Notes under the pieces: model-generated
What the model was told of the DNA's origin: nothing
Databases searched by the model: none
The model's input: the letters and a program-made list of their open reading frames with translations, nothing else
Shown: piece after piece, positions 52,960-61,179 of the stretch
Position numbering within the stretch: the stretch's first letter is position 1
Layout of the letters: each line of letters begins with the position of its first letter
NCBI RefSeq assembly: GCF_000238295.3
Contig: NZ_AHCD03000026.1
Span: 370,253-434,252 of the forward strand
Reading direction: 5' to 3'
DNA length: 64,000 bases
Source of the DNA: Pseudoalteromonas rubra
Lineage (GTDB): Bacteria > Pseudomonadota > Gammaproteobacteria > Enterobacterales > Alteromonadaceae
Program-made: the position numbers and the translations under genes

Positions 52960-53163
52960 TTACTGGTCCATCGCCTGGCGAAGGCTTAACGGACGCATAT
53001 CAGTCCAGTGCGTATTGATGTAGGCCAGACAGGTCTCTTTGTCGCCTTCGACACCCACATCTTGCCAACCACCGGGCACGCTTTTATAACTGGGCCACAG
53101 TGAATATTGTTCTTCATGGTTAACCAGGACCTTGAAGGTGCCATTTTCGTTATCAAAGCTCAT
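52960..53163 (-). CDS. mbtH: MbtH-like protein
   Basis: A 67-aa MbtH-family chaperone of NRPS adenylation domains: FKVLVNHEEQYSLWPSYKSVPGGW with the conserved NxExQxSLWP and PxGW motifs, and TDMRPLSLR near the end (family: TDMRPLSL). I use the ATG at 53163, which has GGAG 6 bases before it, rather than a TTG 12 bases upstream. It lies between the acylase and the FAAL-NRPS on the same strand, the usual place for a partner of the adjacent synthetase. Confidence 0.95.
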   Translation of the reverse strand: MSFDNENGTFKVLVNHEEQYSLWPSYKSVPGGWQDVGVEGDKETCLAYINTHWTDMRPLSLRQAMDQ

Positions 53164-53172
53164 CGTTTTCTC

Positions 53173-53211
53173 CAAAAATCAGACTGTCGGCATAGTGACG
53201 CGCGACAGTCC
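53173..53211 (-). terminator. Hairpin between acylase and MbtH genes
   Basis: GACTGTCG / CGACAGTC, a perfect 8-bp stem with a 13-base loop, followed leftward by TGATTTTTGG. It may end part of the acylase transcripts while readthrough supplies MbtH and the synthetases; no separate sigma box was found for MbtH. Confidence 0.45.
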
Positions 53212-53218
53212 GGGTTTT

Positions 53219-55615
53219 TTAGTCTTTTTTCACGATCAGTTTGGTCGTGCTGAGCTTATTGATTGACACCTGCCAGGGATAGAATGGCAATTCAACCAAC
53301 CCCTGCTGTGCACTGTAATGGCGACTGCTATCACTAAAGTGCGCGGAGTCACGATGAGCACTTTGCGAATAACTCAGCAACCCGCGGGCAACCGGGCCGT
53401 TATCGTCAAAGCCCACCACCATCATCCAGCTGGAACCAAAGTTTATGCCGTAGCCTTCCTCACGCAGCCCAGACCATAATGGCCGCCCATCAACCACACT
53501 GGTGAGTGGCGCCGATGGCTGCGCGGCAAAGCTGGTCAGATCCATGGTGTTATGAGTTGAAAACACGTTGAACCCGCCACTTTGATGTTCAGGCCCGGCC
53601 CATGGCAAACGATCTGTGCCTTTTTGCAAATACTGGATCTCAGCAAATGGCGCATCCAGTGCAAAACCATAGTGTTGCAGATCAGCCGCAGCGCGGAGCA
53701 GTTTTTTCAGGATCTCAGGGTCAGATTTAATCGTGTGTGGTGTGGTGGTTGGCAACCTTGGGTCAAACGGCACAACAAAATCCTGCTCTCTGTCGAGTAC
53801 ACGGAAAAACTCGCGCGCCAGATGGGCCGCTTTAGATGTCAGATCAAAGTGTCCATCCCATTGGGCAAACGCCGCACAGGCTGGATCCACGTCGACCTCC
53901 AACTGTTCGTTCAATGCCCAGCGTTGACCCGCATATTGCTGGCATAAGCCTGCAATGACACCGCGTTCACTGGCAAAGTAACTGCCGTTGCCGAGCATGA
54001 TATGCTCCAGTTCATCCAGACTGAAACGACCATCTTGTCCCGACCCAGAGCGCAGCAGCGCATAAGCGTACCGACTACGTTCGGACTGTTGCACATCAAC
54101 CAGGCCATACAAAGGAGAGACATCGCGCAGCGGCTGTGCGGCATTGCTCAGCCAAAACGAATCATTGGAGTTTTGTACATAATCATAACGACTAAGTGAC
54201 GGTGCCTCGGCCAGCTCAACGGCACCATCGAAAATCATTTCTTCACGATCGCCCGGCAACACCACCTGACCTGTGGCGGCAAAAATGGCGGCAGATTTTG
54301 GGTTAGTCTGCAACCAGCCCAGGGCTGCCGCTGACAGGTGAGGGACGTTGGAGTCGTCGGTATAAAAAGCGTTGCCATATTTATCCGCTGCCAGCGTATT
54401 GTTAAAAGACAAGCCGTTAAAGCGCCTTGATGCTTCGCGCAATTGCGCTACTGATTCGGCCTGGTTGTATGACAACCAATGATCTATGGCTGAGAAATTA
54501 TCCAGGTTTACATCACTGACCGCATAGGCAATCCCAGCCTGCCACGGAAAGCGTTCAGGATCTTCAAGCATTAAACCAAAGTGAGTGGCATACGCGGTAT
54601 GCGTATGCGTTTGCATCCCTGCAGCGGTTTTCACCACGACCTGGATCTCACGCTCATGCATGGTATGCCACTGCCCTTCATAGCGATATCGGCGAGGGTT
54701 ATCCGGATCCAATGTCAGTTCATAAAACACATGGTGTAGTGCCGTTGAGTAAGTGTGCGTCCAGGCCAAATTACGGTTAAAGCCGATATTGACCACGCCA
54801 GGCATGCCCAGGACGGAAGCCCCCATCACATCCAGCTCGCCCGGTACGGTGGCATGATGTGTCCAGAAGCGAAAGTTACCATTGAACGGAAAATGTGGAT
54901 TCGCCAGCACCATACCTCGCCCATTGTGGCTCAGGGTTTTGCCAATCGCCCAGCCATTTGAGCCCTGAGTGAGCTGCTCAGCGGGTGTCCGGGCCAACGA
55001 GGAGGCATGTTGCACTGGGGTTGGTTCACTATCCGGCCCTGCCTGCACCAGCTGTGGTAATAATCGACCCACACTGCCCTGCACACCCATGAGCAATACA
55101 TTGGCAATCACGTCCTGTGCGGTTATCGGCTTGACCCAGGAGGCATCGCGACAGATTTCGCCCAGCTGCTCCTTACCCGCAGCGACCTCCTTAAGGTACT
55201 GATTGTATCCGGCAGCAAAGCCTTCTGCCAATGCACGGGTACTCACCGATAAACTCGAATATTGTTGTGCTACACGACCGGGCAGATCCAGAATACGATA
55301 GCCAATATCCGACAACAGGTAGTCATTGTCTCCCTCATTACGATGTGCACCAAAATATTGCGACCGCTCTCCGCGCAGCCGCAAATAGCCGTCAGCCAGC
55401 AGACAACTATGATCTTGCGCCTGGGCATAAGCATTGCCATAGCCCAGCCCATATAAACTGTGTGCTTTGACATGAGCAATACCAAATTGGGTGCGGGTAA
55501 CGCTAACGGCTTCGTTGCTGTGAGAGTTTGCCAGGGCTGGGGGGAAAAGTGGGGCAGCCTGTGTGCTGCCCATAAAAATAGCGAGCCCTGCAAAGCTCAG
55601 TGTAATTGATTTCAT
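53219..55615 (-). CDS. Periplasmic PvdQ-like N-terminal-nucleophile acylase (penicillin acylase family)
   Basis: A 798-aa precursor with a signal peptide (cleaved about STQA/AP). The family autoprocesses before a Ser; here the site is G/SNGWAIG with Ser219, almost the same number as the Ser217 nucleophile of PvdQ, followed by GMVLANPHFPF as in PvdQ. Asn and Arg of the catalytic site are in the beta chain (NDSFWLSN). PvdQ removes the fatty acid from the exported pyoverdine precursor; related enzymes also cleave acyl-homoserine lactones. With a FAAL and a PvdE-like exporter in the same regulon, removal of the starter acyl group is the best reading. Its sigma box is 67 bases upstream. Confidence 0.88.
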   Translation of the reverse strand: MKSITLSFAGLAIFMGSTQAAPLFPPALANSHSNEAVSVTRTQFGIAHVKAHSLYGLGYGNAYAQAQDHSCLLADGYLRLRGERSQYFGAHRNEGDNDYLLSDIGYRILDLPGRVAQQYSSLSVSTRALAEGFAAGYNQYLKEVAAGKEQLGEICRDASWVKPITAQDVIANVLLMGVQGSVGRLLPQLVQAGPDSEPTPVQHASSLARTPAEQLTQGSNGWAIGKTLSHNGRGMVLANPHFPFNGNFRFWTHHATVPGELDVMGASVLGMPGVVNIGFNRNLAWTHTYSTALHHVFYELTLDPDNPRRYRYEGQWHTMHEREIQVVVKTAAGMQTHTHTAYATHFGLMLEDPERFPWQAGIAYAVSDVNLDNFSAIDHWLSYNQAESVAQLREASRRFNGLSFNNTLAADKYGNAFYTDDSNVPHLSAAALGWLQTNPKSAAIFAATGQVVLPGDREEMIFDGAVELAEAPSLSRYDYVQNSNDSFWLSNAAQPLRDVSPLYGLVDVQQSERSRYAYALLRSGSGQDGRFSLDELEHIMLGNGSYFASERGVIAGLCQQYAGQRWALNEQLEVDVDPACAAFAQWDGHFDLTSKAAHLAREFFRVLDREQDFVVPFDPRLPTTTPHTIKSDPEILKKLLRAAADLQHYGFALDAPFAEIQYLQKGTDRLPWAGPEHQSGGFNVFSTHNTMDLTSFAAQPSAPLTSVVDGRPLWSGLREEGYGINFGSSWMMVVGFDDNGPVARGLLSYSQSAHRDSAHFSDSSRHYSAQQGLVELPFYPWQVSINKLSTTKLIVKKD

Positions 55616-55681
55616 ATTAGTCCTTTTGTTTAAAAATACACGAAAGCCCCTGGAAAAGAGGATTAGGAGCTTCCCCTGCTA

Positions 55682-55706
55682 GACGCAGGATAAAAACAAA
55701 AAACCA
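55682..55706 (-). promoter_or_regulatory. ECF sigma promoter box of the acylase-mbtH-FAAL-PKS operon
   Basis: Read leftward: TGGTT (55706-55702), 16 bases, CGTC (55685-55682) continuing TAGC. It lies 67 bases before the acylase ATG and probably drives all four leftward genes. Confidence 0.6.
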
Positions 55707-55861
55707 CCCCAATGCGTTCAATCCACAACACCACATTCCCCAACGTCAGTTGGCGAGCAACCACGAACGCGATCCGTGAGGTACGCGCTAACAAGAACCT
55801 ATTAAAGGTCCAATCTAGAGTAGAAAATTACTTGACTGCAAAATACAAAAGGAAATAACAT

Positions 55862-55880
55862 AATAGTGATAACTATTATC
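55862..55880. promoter_or_regulatory. Fur operator of the ECF sigma gene
   Basis: The 19 bases match GATAATGATAATCATTATC at 15 positions; a second register 6 bases downstream matches at 14. The central GATAAC-T-ATTATC is nearly palindromic. Its position rules out the GTG at 55866 as start codon of the sigma gene. Confidence 0.7.
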
Positions 55881-55925
55881 ATTCGCCATAACGGATCTAA
55901 ATCTAATACACCAGGAGAACTTACC

Positions 55926-56450
55926 GTGCCGCAGTCGTGTGAAAAGTGGTCAAATGTCATTGCAGAAAATGAAGCCAAGCTACTTGCTTATTTGAATAAC
56001 ATTCTGCGTTGCCCCTATCTCGCTGAGGATGCGTTACAAGATACCTTTATTCGTTTGTCTGGTATGTCTGCCTGTCAGAACTGTCAGGTTAAAAATTCGA
56101 AGAGTTTTTGCTATCAGGTTGCCCGCAATATTGCCATCGACATGTTGCGCAAACAAAGTCGGGAAAGCCTGGTCGATATGGAATCTGTACATGGTGAGCA
56201 CTTTGATGACGAAGAATCTAATATTGAAACCCGCTTCATTGACGCACAGCTCTCAGAAAAAGTGAATCACACCATAGCTAAGCTGTCTAAACGCCATCAG
56301 AACGTCGTGAGTTTTTATCGTGACGGGCGATTAAAGCAAAAAGAAATTGCGCAGATGTACAGTATCTCACCTACGCTGGTCAACTTCCTGATCAAAGAAG
56401 CCATTCAGTCTTGTAAGACCGAGTTAGGCACCGCACAGCTCACTCACTGA
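55926..56450 (+). CDS. Iron-regulated ECF sigma factor (PvdS/FecI-like)
   Basis: A 174-aa group IV sigma-70 factor. Region 2 is seen in YLAEDALQDTFIRLS and FCYQVARNIAIDMLRK, region 4 in LSKRHQNVVSFYRDGRLKQKEIAQMYSIS. I chose the GTG at 55926: AGGAG lies 8 bases before it, and the longer GTG start would fall in the Fur operator. It should recruit RNA polymerase to the seven T(A/G)(A/G)NN-N16-CGTC boxes of this locus. No FecR-like anti-sigma gene is adjacent and the receptor lacks a signalling domain, so control probably rests on Fur, with any anti-sigma encoded elsewhere. It converges on and overlaps the TerB gene by 7 bases. Confidence 0.88.
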   Translation: MPQSCEKWSNVIAENEAKLLAYLNNILRCPYLAEDALQDTFIRLSGMSACQNCQVKNSKSFCYQVARNIAIDMLRKQSRESLVDMESVHGEHFDDEESNIETRFIDAQLSEKVNHTIAKLSKRHQNVVSFYRDGRLKQKEIAQMYSISPTLVNFLIKEAIQSCKTELGTAQLTH

Positions 56451-56911
56451 TCGGTGAGCCCGAGCTGCTCACGGGCGGTGAGTTTGGCTGAAATAAAGTC
56501 AGCATGTGCCACGTACAGCAAGCCCGCGATTTTTCTGACCATATGTTCCTCGTGAGGATCTAAGCTACCGTCGGCATAGGCCACTAACCACAGTAATTCA
56601 ATCACTTCTATGCGCTCAAGCTCCCCGGTATGTGCGTTCACAACACGCACAAACCGGTGCAAATCAATCGCCTCATCCACCATAGAGATGGCCTGATCGC
56701 GAATGAGCTCACTGGCCTGTGTTGAAATACCACTATGCTGAGTCAGCAGCCGGGCAATCATATGGCATTCATCCGCGTGGGTTTCACCATCGGCGCGCAT
56801 AATCTCCACCATCAGTGCAGCCAGTGCTGTTGTGAAGTCAGGTGCCTGTTGAGATTCAGGCTGTTGAGCCAGGTTATTTATGAACTTTCTCAGTTGTGCA
56901 AACAAGCGCAC
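56444..56911 (-). CDS. TerB-like protein
   Basis: A 155-aa all-helical protein of the TerB / tellurite-resistance family: VEIMRADGETHADECHMI and WLVAYADGSLDPHEEHMV are the two metal-binding-like D-G-x-x-x-x-x-E segments that define the fold. Isolated TerB proteins are common in marine gammaproteobacteria and their role is unsettled. It has no obvious tie to the siderophore locus apart from the convergent overlap with the sigma gene. Confidence 0.8.
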   Translation of the reverse strand: MRLFAQLRKFINNLAQQPESQQAPDFTTALAALMVEIMRADGETHADECHMIARLLTQHSGISTQASELIRDQAISMVDEAIDLHRFVRVVNAHTGELERIEVIELLWLVAYADGSLDPHEEHMVRKIAGLLYVAHADFISAKLTAREQLGLTDQ

Positions 56912-56981
56912 CTCCCAAATATGTTACACTTCAGCAAGACGAGGATGGATTATCAGGTTTTATATGTCACAACCAGGCTTT

Positions 56982-57359
56982 ATGACAACACAGGTAATTA
57001 AACAACTGCGATGTACGCTGTCAGTGGTTGCACTCACGTTACTTACCAGTGCCTGTAGCAACTATACGCCGCCACCTAATGGCGTCGTCGAAAAGTTGTA
57101 TGACTTTGATCACAAAGTGCACTATGACCAAATTAAGTATAATGACGATCACTACTATTTACAGATAAAATCGGATAGTTATCAACACTTTTTGAAACAA
57201 AGTGTGTTTTTGCTCAGACACAGCCAGCGTTTATGCCAGGGTCGTTTGCCTCAGCTGGTGGTGATCGCGGGCGTGCAGGGCTTTGACCGATTACCGACTT
57301 ATCCAAGGCCTTATGAGCCCGACCTGCAAGTAGAAGTGCGTTGCGTGAAAAAGCCGTAA
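56982..57359 (+). CDS. Small putative lipoprotein
   Basis: A 125-aa protein with a lipoprotein signal (LLTSAC, Cys ~25) and no recognised family. The mature part is polar and beta-rich (DFDHKVHYDQIKYNDDHYYLQI) with two further Cys (CQG and the late RCVKK). An in-frame ATG 18 bases upstream is a possible alternative start; the chosen one gives a normal-length signal peptide. It stands divergent from the TerB gene and ends at a bidirectional hairpin. Confidence 0.6.
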   Translation: MTTQVIKQLRCTLSVVALTLLTSACSNYTPPPNGVVEKLYDFDHKVHYDQIKYNDDHYYLQIKSDSYQHFLKQSVFLLRHSQRLCQGRLPQLVVIAGVQGFDRLPTYPRPYEPDLQVEVRCVKKP

Positions 57360-57364
57360 CAATC

Positions 57365-57394
57365 GCACAGCTCAGTATTCACGCTGAGCTGTGC
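57365..57394. terminator. Hairpin between convergent small genes
   Basis: GCACAGCTCAG / CTGAGCTGTGC is a perfect 11-bp stem with an 8-base loop between two convergent stop codons. There is no clear T-run on either side. Confidence 0.55.
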
Positions 57395-57402
57395 AAACCC
57401 TA

Positions 57403-57990
57403 TCAGTCCTGATAACCCCAGGGCGCTTTCGGTGCCTGAACCGGCTTAGTCAGGTCAAAGTCAACTCTGAACTCACGTCCCTCTCTGACCAGGCGATAGG
57501 TAAAACGCTCATCGTAAATATACATCTGCCAGGTGTTACCCACGGATTGCGGAATACCGCGCTTCACAAACAACTCTTTTGAGTACTGATCAGCGGGAAA
57601 AGATTGCACATTGTCGTAACCAGCATCGACAGTATGGCCCCCATACATAGTCGATTCATCGTCACTGCCATCTTTATGGCGGTGGTCATGTTTCAGGCTC
57701 AAACCACTACCAGTCTTGGTAATGATCCAGGTGCGCGAGGCATTTTTTCCAACATGAAACGGAATTTGCAGCTCCTGGTCGTTACAACGACGCACATGCA
57801 TGATCAGGCGTGCATCACTGAACGCACTGGGTCCCTGATTATCGACCGTCACTTTTCCCTCATATGCTTTGCCACAATGCTGTTTGAGTTGATCAAAAAA
57901 CGCATCATGCGTGGGAATAGAGACTAAGGGAGCCGGACGCGCCATCACAGTGCCACTAACCAATAAAGCGGCTGCATAAACGAGTTTCAT
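57403..57990 (-). CDS. Putative periplasmic protein of unknown function
   Basis: A 195-aa protein starting MKLVYAAALLVSGTVMARP, a clear signal peptide, with the mature part starting around residue 18. I do not recognise the family. Notable are HDAFFDQLKQHCGKAYEGKV, a His/Asp-rich LKHDHRHKDGSDDE stretch (~104-117) that could bind metal, and two further Cys. A longer in-frame start at 58032 would bury the signal peptide behind 14 residues, so the ATG at 57990 is preferred. Confidence 0.65.
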   Translation of the reverse strand: MKLVYAAALLVSGTVMARPAPLVSIPTHDAFFDQLKQHCGKAYEGKVTVDNQGPSAFSDARLIMHVRRCNDQELQIPFHVGKNASRTWIITKTGSGLSLKHDHRHKDGSDDESTMYGGHTVDAGYDNVQSFPADQYSKELFVKRGIPQSVGNTWQMYIYDERFTYRLVREGREFRVDFDLTKPVQAPKAPWGYQD

Positions 57991-58070
57991 ATCAATGTTC
58001 CTAAAAATAATAAAGGCCGCAGCGTAATCCACTTAGCGGCCTTTGCCAATTAAATGCGGTGATCAAACAG

Positions 58071-58670
58071 CTACTGCCAGGGACGCGCCGCCTGAAGTTG
58101 CTGTTCAAACTTATCTATCTGAGCATTTAATTGCTCGGTTTCACCAATAAAGTCCAGTCCACTCAGCAGTCGGGCTTTGATATCCGGGCGGACATCAAAC
58201 GCAATCGGCGCAAAATGCTCACTACGCAACTGCTGCGCTGCCAGGTCAACTTCAATCTGAATATCGGCCTGACGTTCACACAAACCAAACAGACTATCCA
58301 GAGTACTCGCGGGCAGACTAATACACAGCATCTGATTATTGCCGCAGTTATTGAAGAAGATATCGGCGAAGCTCTGTGCCAGGATCACCGTAAACCCGTA
58401 TTGCTTTAGTGCCCAGGGCGCATGCTCACGCGATGACCCACAGCCAAAGTTATCCCGGGTCAGCAGCACACTGGCCCCCTGATATTGGGGGGCGTTAAGG
58501 ATAAACTCCGGGTCCGGGTCCCCTTGATCTGTGTAGCGCCAATCATAAAAAAGCGCCTTGTCAAAGCCGTCCCGACTGGTGGATGTTAAAAATTGCTTAG
58601 GAATGATCTGATCGGTATCGACATTATTTTTATCCAGCGGTGCTAACAAACCGCAGTGAAAGACGCTCAT
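58071..58670 (-). CDS. leuD: 3-isopropylmalate dehydratase, small subunit
   Basis: A 199-aa aconitase swivel-domain subunit, with the family start (MSVFHCGLLAPLDKNNVDTDQIIPKQFL) and the conserved FGCGSSREHAPWALKQYG. With LeuC it isomerises 2- to 3-isopropylmalate in leucine synthesis. Its ATG overlaps the leuC stop by 4 bases. It is the last gene of the leuABCD operon. Confidence 0.97.
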   Translation of the reverse strand: MSVFHCGLLAPLDKNNVDTDQIIPKQFLTSTSRDGFDKALFYDWRYTDQGDPDPEFILNAPQYQGASVLLTRDNFGCGSSREHAPWALKQYGFTVILAQSFADIFFNNCGNNQMLCISLPASTLDSLFGLCERQADIQIEVDLAAQQLRSEHFAPIAFDVRPDIKARLLSGLDFIGETEQLNAQIDKFEQQLQAARPWQ

Positions 58671-60070
58671 GCCTGCTCTCCTTGAATATCAGTAAAGTGA
58701 CCCGCAATCGCTGCGGCCGCTGCCATCGCAGGACTCACTAGGTGGGTTCTGCCACCGCGACCCTGACGCCCTTCGAAATTACGATTGGACGTTGACGCGC
58801 AGCGTTTACCCATTCCGAGCCGATCATCATTCATCGCCAGGCACATGGAGCAACCCGGTTCACGCCATTCAAAGCCGGCAGCTGTAAAAATGTCCGCCAA
58901 CCCTTCGCGCTCAGCCTGCTGCTTGACCAAACCTGAACCCGGAACAATAAGGGCTTCAACGCCACTGGCAACCTGTTTGCCTGCCACAACCTGAGCCGCG
59001 GCACGCAAATCTTCAATGCGGCTGTTAGTACAAGAGCCGATAAATACCGTATCCACTTTGGCATCGGTCAGTTTCTGGCCTGCACGAAGCCCCATATAAC
59101 GCAGTGCACTGCGCATGGCTTCGGCCTTGATCAGATCCGGTTCAGTTTCCGGATCTGGAATGGCCTCATCGATCCCGATCACTTGCTCAGGGCTGGTGCC
59201 CCAGGTAACCTGGGGTTGGATCTCATCGGCACTGATGATCACTTCGCTATCGAAGACAGCGTCAGGATCGGTGTGCAACGTTTGCCAGTAGGTGACGGCC
59301 TGATCAAAGTCTTTGCCCTGCGGTGCAAACGGGCGGCCTTTCAGATACTCATAGGTCGTCTGATCCGGTGCGATCAATCCAGCCTTCGCGCCCATTTCGA
59401 TGCTCATATTGCATAGTGTCATACGCGCTTCCATCGATAAAGCCTCAATAGCTGTGCCGCAAAACTCCGCCACGAAGCCCGTGCCGCCAGCCGTGCCCAG
59501 TTTGCCGATTACCGCCATGATCAGATCCTTGGCCGTGACAGTGGGTCGCAATGTGCCAGTGATCTCAATTTTCAGTGATTTTGCTTTCTTCTGCTGAAGT
59601 GTCTGAGTCGCCAACACGTGCTCTACCTCAGAGGTGCCGATCCCATGGGCCAATGCACCAAATGCACCATGCGTTGAGGTATGACTGTCACCGCAGACGA
59701 TCGTTGTGCCTGGCAAGGTGATCCCCTGCTCAGGACCCATCACGTGCACAATGCCCTGATTCACTGAGCTCAGATCGTAAAGCTCAATGCCGAACTCCTG
59801 ACAGTTCTTTGCCAATGCCTGAAGCTGATTTTTACTGACTTCACTTGCCGCATCAATAGAGCGACTTTTGGTCGACACATTGTGATCCATGGTCGCAAAG
59901 GTTTTATGTGGGCAACGTACCGCACGGTTTTTTTCACGTAAGCCCGCAAAGGCCTGTGGCGAAGTCACCTCATGTACCAGATGCCTGTCGATATAGAGTA
60001 AATCGGTTTGTTCGTTAATACTGGCGACCACATGGGCCTGCCAGATTTTGTCATATAATGTTTGTGCCAC
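58667..60070 (-). CDS. leuC: 3-isopropylmalate dehydratase, large subunit
   Basis: A 467-aa aconitase-family subunit carrying the 4Fe-4S cluster. Cluster cysteines are in IGSCTNSR and in EPGCSMCLAMN; the histidine pair VCGDSHTSTHGAFGALAHGIGTSE split by the family pattern is also present. It pairs with LeuD. A 32-base gap separates it from leuB. Confidence 0.97.
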   Translation of the reverse strand: MAQTLYDKIWQAHVVASINEQTDLLYIDRHLVHEVTSPQAFAGLREKNRAVRCPHKTFATMDHNVSTKSRSIDAASEVSKNQLQALAKNCQEFGIELYDLSSVNQGIVHVMGPEQGITLPGTTIVCGDSHTSTHGAFGALAHGIGTSEVEHVLATQTLQQKKAKSLKIEITGTLRPTVTAKDLIMAVIGKLGTAGGTGFVAEFCGTAIEALSMEARMTLCNMSIEMGAKAGLIAPDQTTYEYLKGRPFAPQGKDFDQAVTYWQTLHTDPDAVFDSEVIISADEIQPQVTWGTSPEQVIGIDEAIPDPETEPDLIKAEAMRSALRYMGLRAGQKLTDAKVDTVFIGSCTNSRIEDLRAAAQVVAGKQVASGVEALIVPGSGLVKQQAEREGLADIFTAAGFEWREPGCSMCLAMNDDRLGMGKRCASTSNRNFEGRQGRGGRTHLVSPAMAAAAAIAGHFTDIQGEQA

Positions 60071-60102
60071 TTGCTACATCCTGTTGTTAATCTGAAATCC
60101 GC

Positions 60103-61179
60103 TTAGATCCGCTCGACAATTGCATGAGCTACATCCAACGTCGTGTAGCCCCCTTGTGGATAGATATCCGGAGTCCCCACGCCAGCTGCGACGGCTTCCG
60201 CGACGGCCTTTTCTATACGCCTTGCCGCTTCATCCTGTGCCAGCGAGTAACGCAACATCAGGGCTGCACTGAGGATCTGCGCAATGGGGTTAGCAATGCC
60301 TTTTCCGGCAATATCTGGCGCCGAACCGCCCGCAGGTTCATACAAGCCAAACCCGGACTGATTCAGGCTAGCTGACGGTAGCAAGCCCATGGACCCAGTG
60401 ATCATGGCACACTCATCAGACAGAATGTCGCCAAATAAATTGTCACACAACAGCACATCGAACTGGCCCGGTTGCTTCACCAGTTGCATTGCCGCGTTAT
60501 CAATATAAATATGTTCCAGCTCAACATCCGGATAGTCTTTACTGACGTCACACACCACTTCACGCCATAACACACTCGACGCTAACACATTGGCTTTATC
60601 CACTGATGTGACGCGATTGCTTCTCAGTCGGGCAGCTTCAAAGGCAAAGCGAGCAATACGCTCGATTTCCTGACGGCTGTAACGTTGGGTATCAAATGCA
60701 GCTTCCTCTGCACCACTACCTTCACGGCCTTTTTCACCAAAATAAATGCCACCGGTTAACTCACGCACGCACAGAATATCAAAGCCCTGCTGGCTAATAT
60801 CAGCCCGCAACGGAGAGGCAGCACTCAGTGCTGGCAATAATTGCGCCGGGCGCAGATTACAAAACAACCCGAAGTGCTTTCTCAGCGGCAACAAAGAGGC
60901 GCGCTCTGGCTGCTCCTGAGGTGGCAAATGCTCCCACTTAGGTCCGCCGACAGAACCAAACAAAATCGCATCTGATGCTTCGCAGGCTGCCAAAGTTGTG
61001 TCGGGCAACGCAACACCATATTCATCAATGGCCGCGCCGCCAATGGCGTGATGTTGGCGCTCTAAGCCAATACCAAATACCTCACTGACTTTATCGAGCA
61101 CCAGCTCAGCGACAGCCATCACCTCAGGTCCAATGCCATCACCGGCTAATACTGCTATCTGATAATTTGATTGACTCAT
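60103..61179 (-). CDS. leuB: 3-isopropylmalate dehydrogenase
   Basis: A 358-aa NAD-dependent decarboxylating dehydrogenase. It begins IAVLAGDGIGPEVMA, has FGSVGGPKW, the substrate-side RELTGGIYFGEKGRE and the metal-binding DNLFGDILSDE followed by GSAPDIAGKG. It converts 3-isopropylmalate to 2-oxoisocaproate. Its ATG overlaps the leuA stop by 4 bases. Confidence 0.97.
   Translation of the reverse strand: MSQSNYQIAVLAGDGIGPEVMAVAELVLDKVSEVFGIGLERQHHAIGGAAIDEYGVALPDTTLAACEASDAILFGSVGGPKWEHLPPQEQPERASLLPLRKHFGLFCNLRPAQLLPALSAASPLRADISQQGFDILCVRELTGGIYFGEKGREGSGAEEAAFDTQRYSRQEIERIARFAFEAARLRSNRVTSVDKANVLASSVLWREVVCDVSKDYPDVELEHIYIDNAAMQLVKQPGQFDVLLCDNLFGDILSDECAMITGSMGLLPSASLNQSGFGLYEPAGGSAPDIAGKGIANPIAQILSAALMLRYSLAQDEAARRIEKAVAEAVAAGVGTPDIYPQGGYTTLDVAHAIVERI

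Larger units (their letters stand above)
55616..55925. other. 310-bp regulatory region between acylase and sigma genes
   Basis: This gap has no gene. It holds the acylase sigma box (55682-55706), a possible sigma-70 -35 for the sigma gene (TTGACT at 55832-55837, -10 unclear), and the Fur operator (55862-55880). I saw nothing further in 55707-55831. Confidence 0.6.

Noticed and set aside
53219..55615. Acyl-homoserine lactone (quorum-quenching) acylase as main role
   Set aside because: PvdQ-type enzymes can do this, but the sigma box and the operon with FAAL-NRPS, PKS and MbtH point to siderophore maturation; quorum quenching may be a side activity.
55866..55925. Upstream GTG start for the ECF sigma gene, adding 20 residues
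   Set aside because: It lies inside the Fur operator and has no ribosome site, whereas the GTG at 55926 has AGGAG at proper distance.
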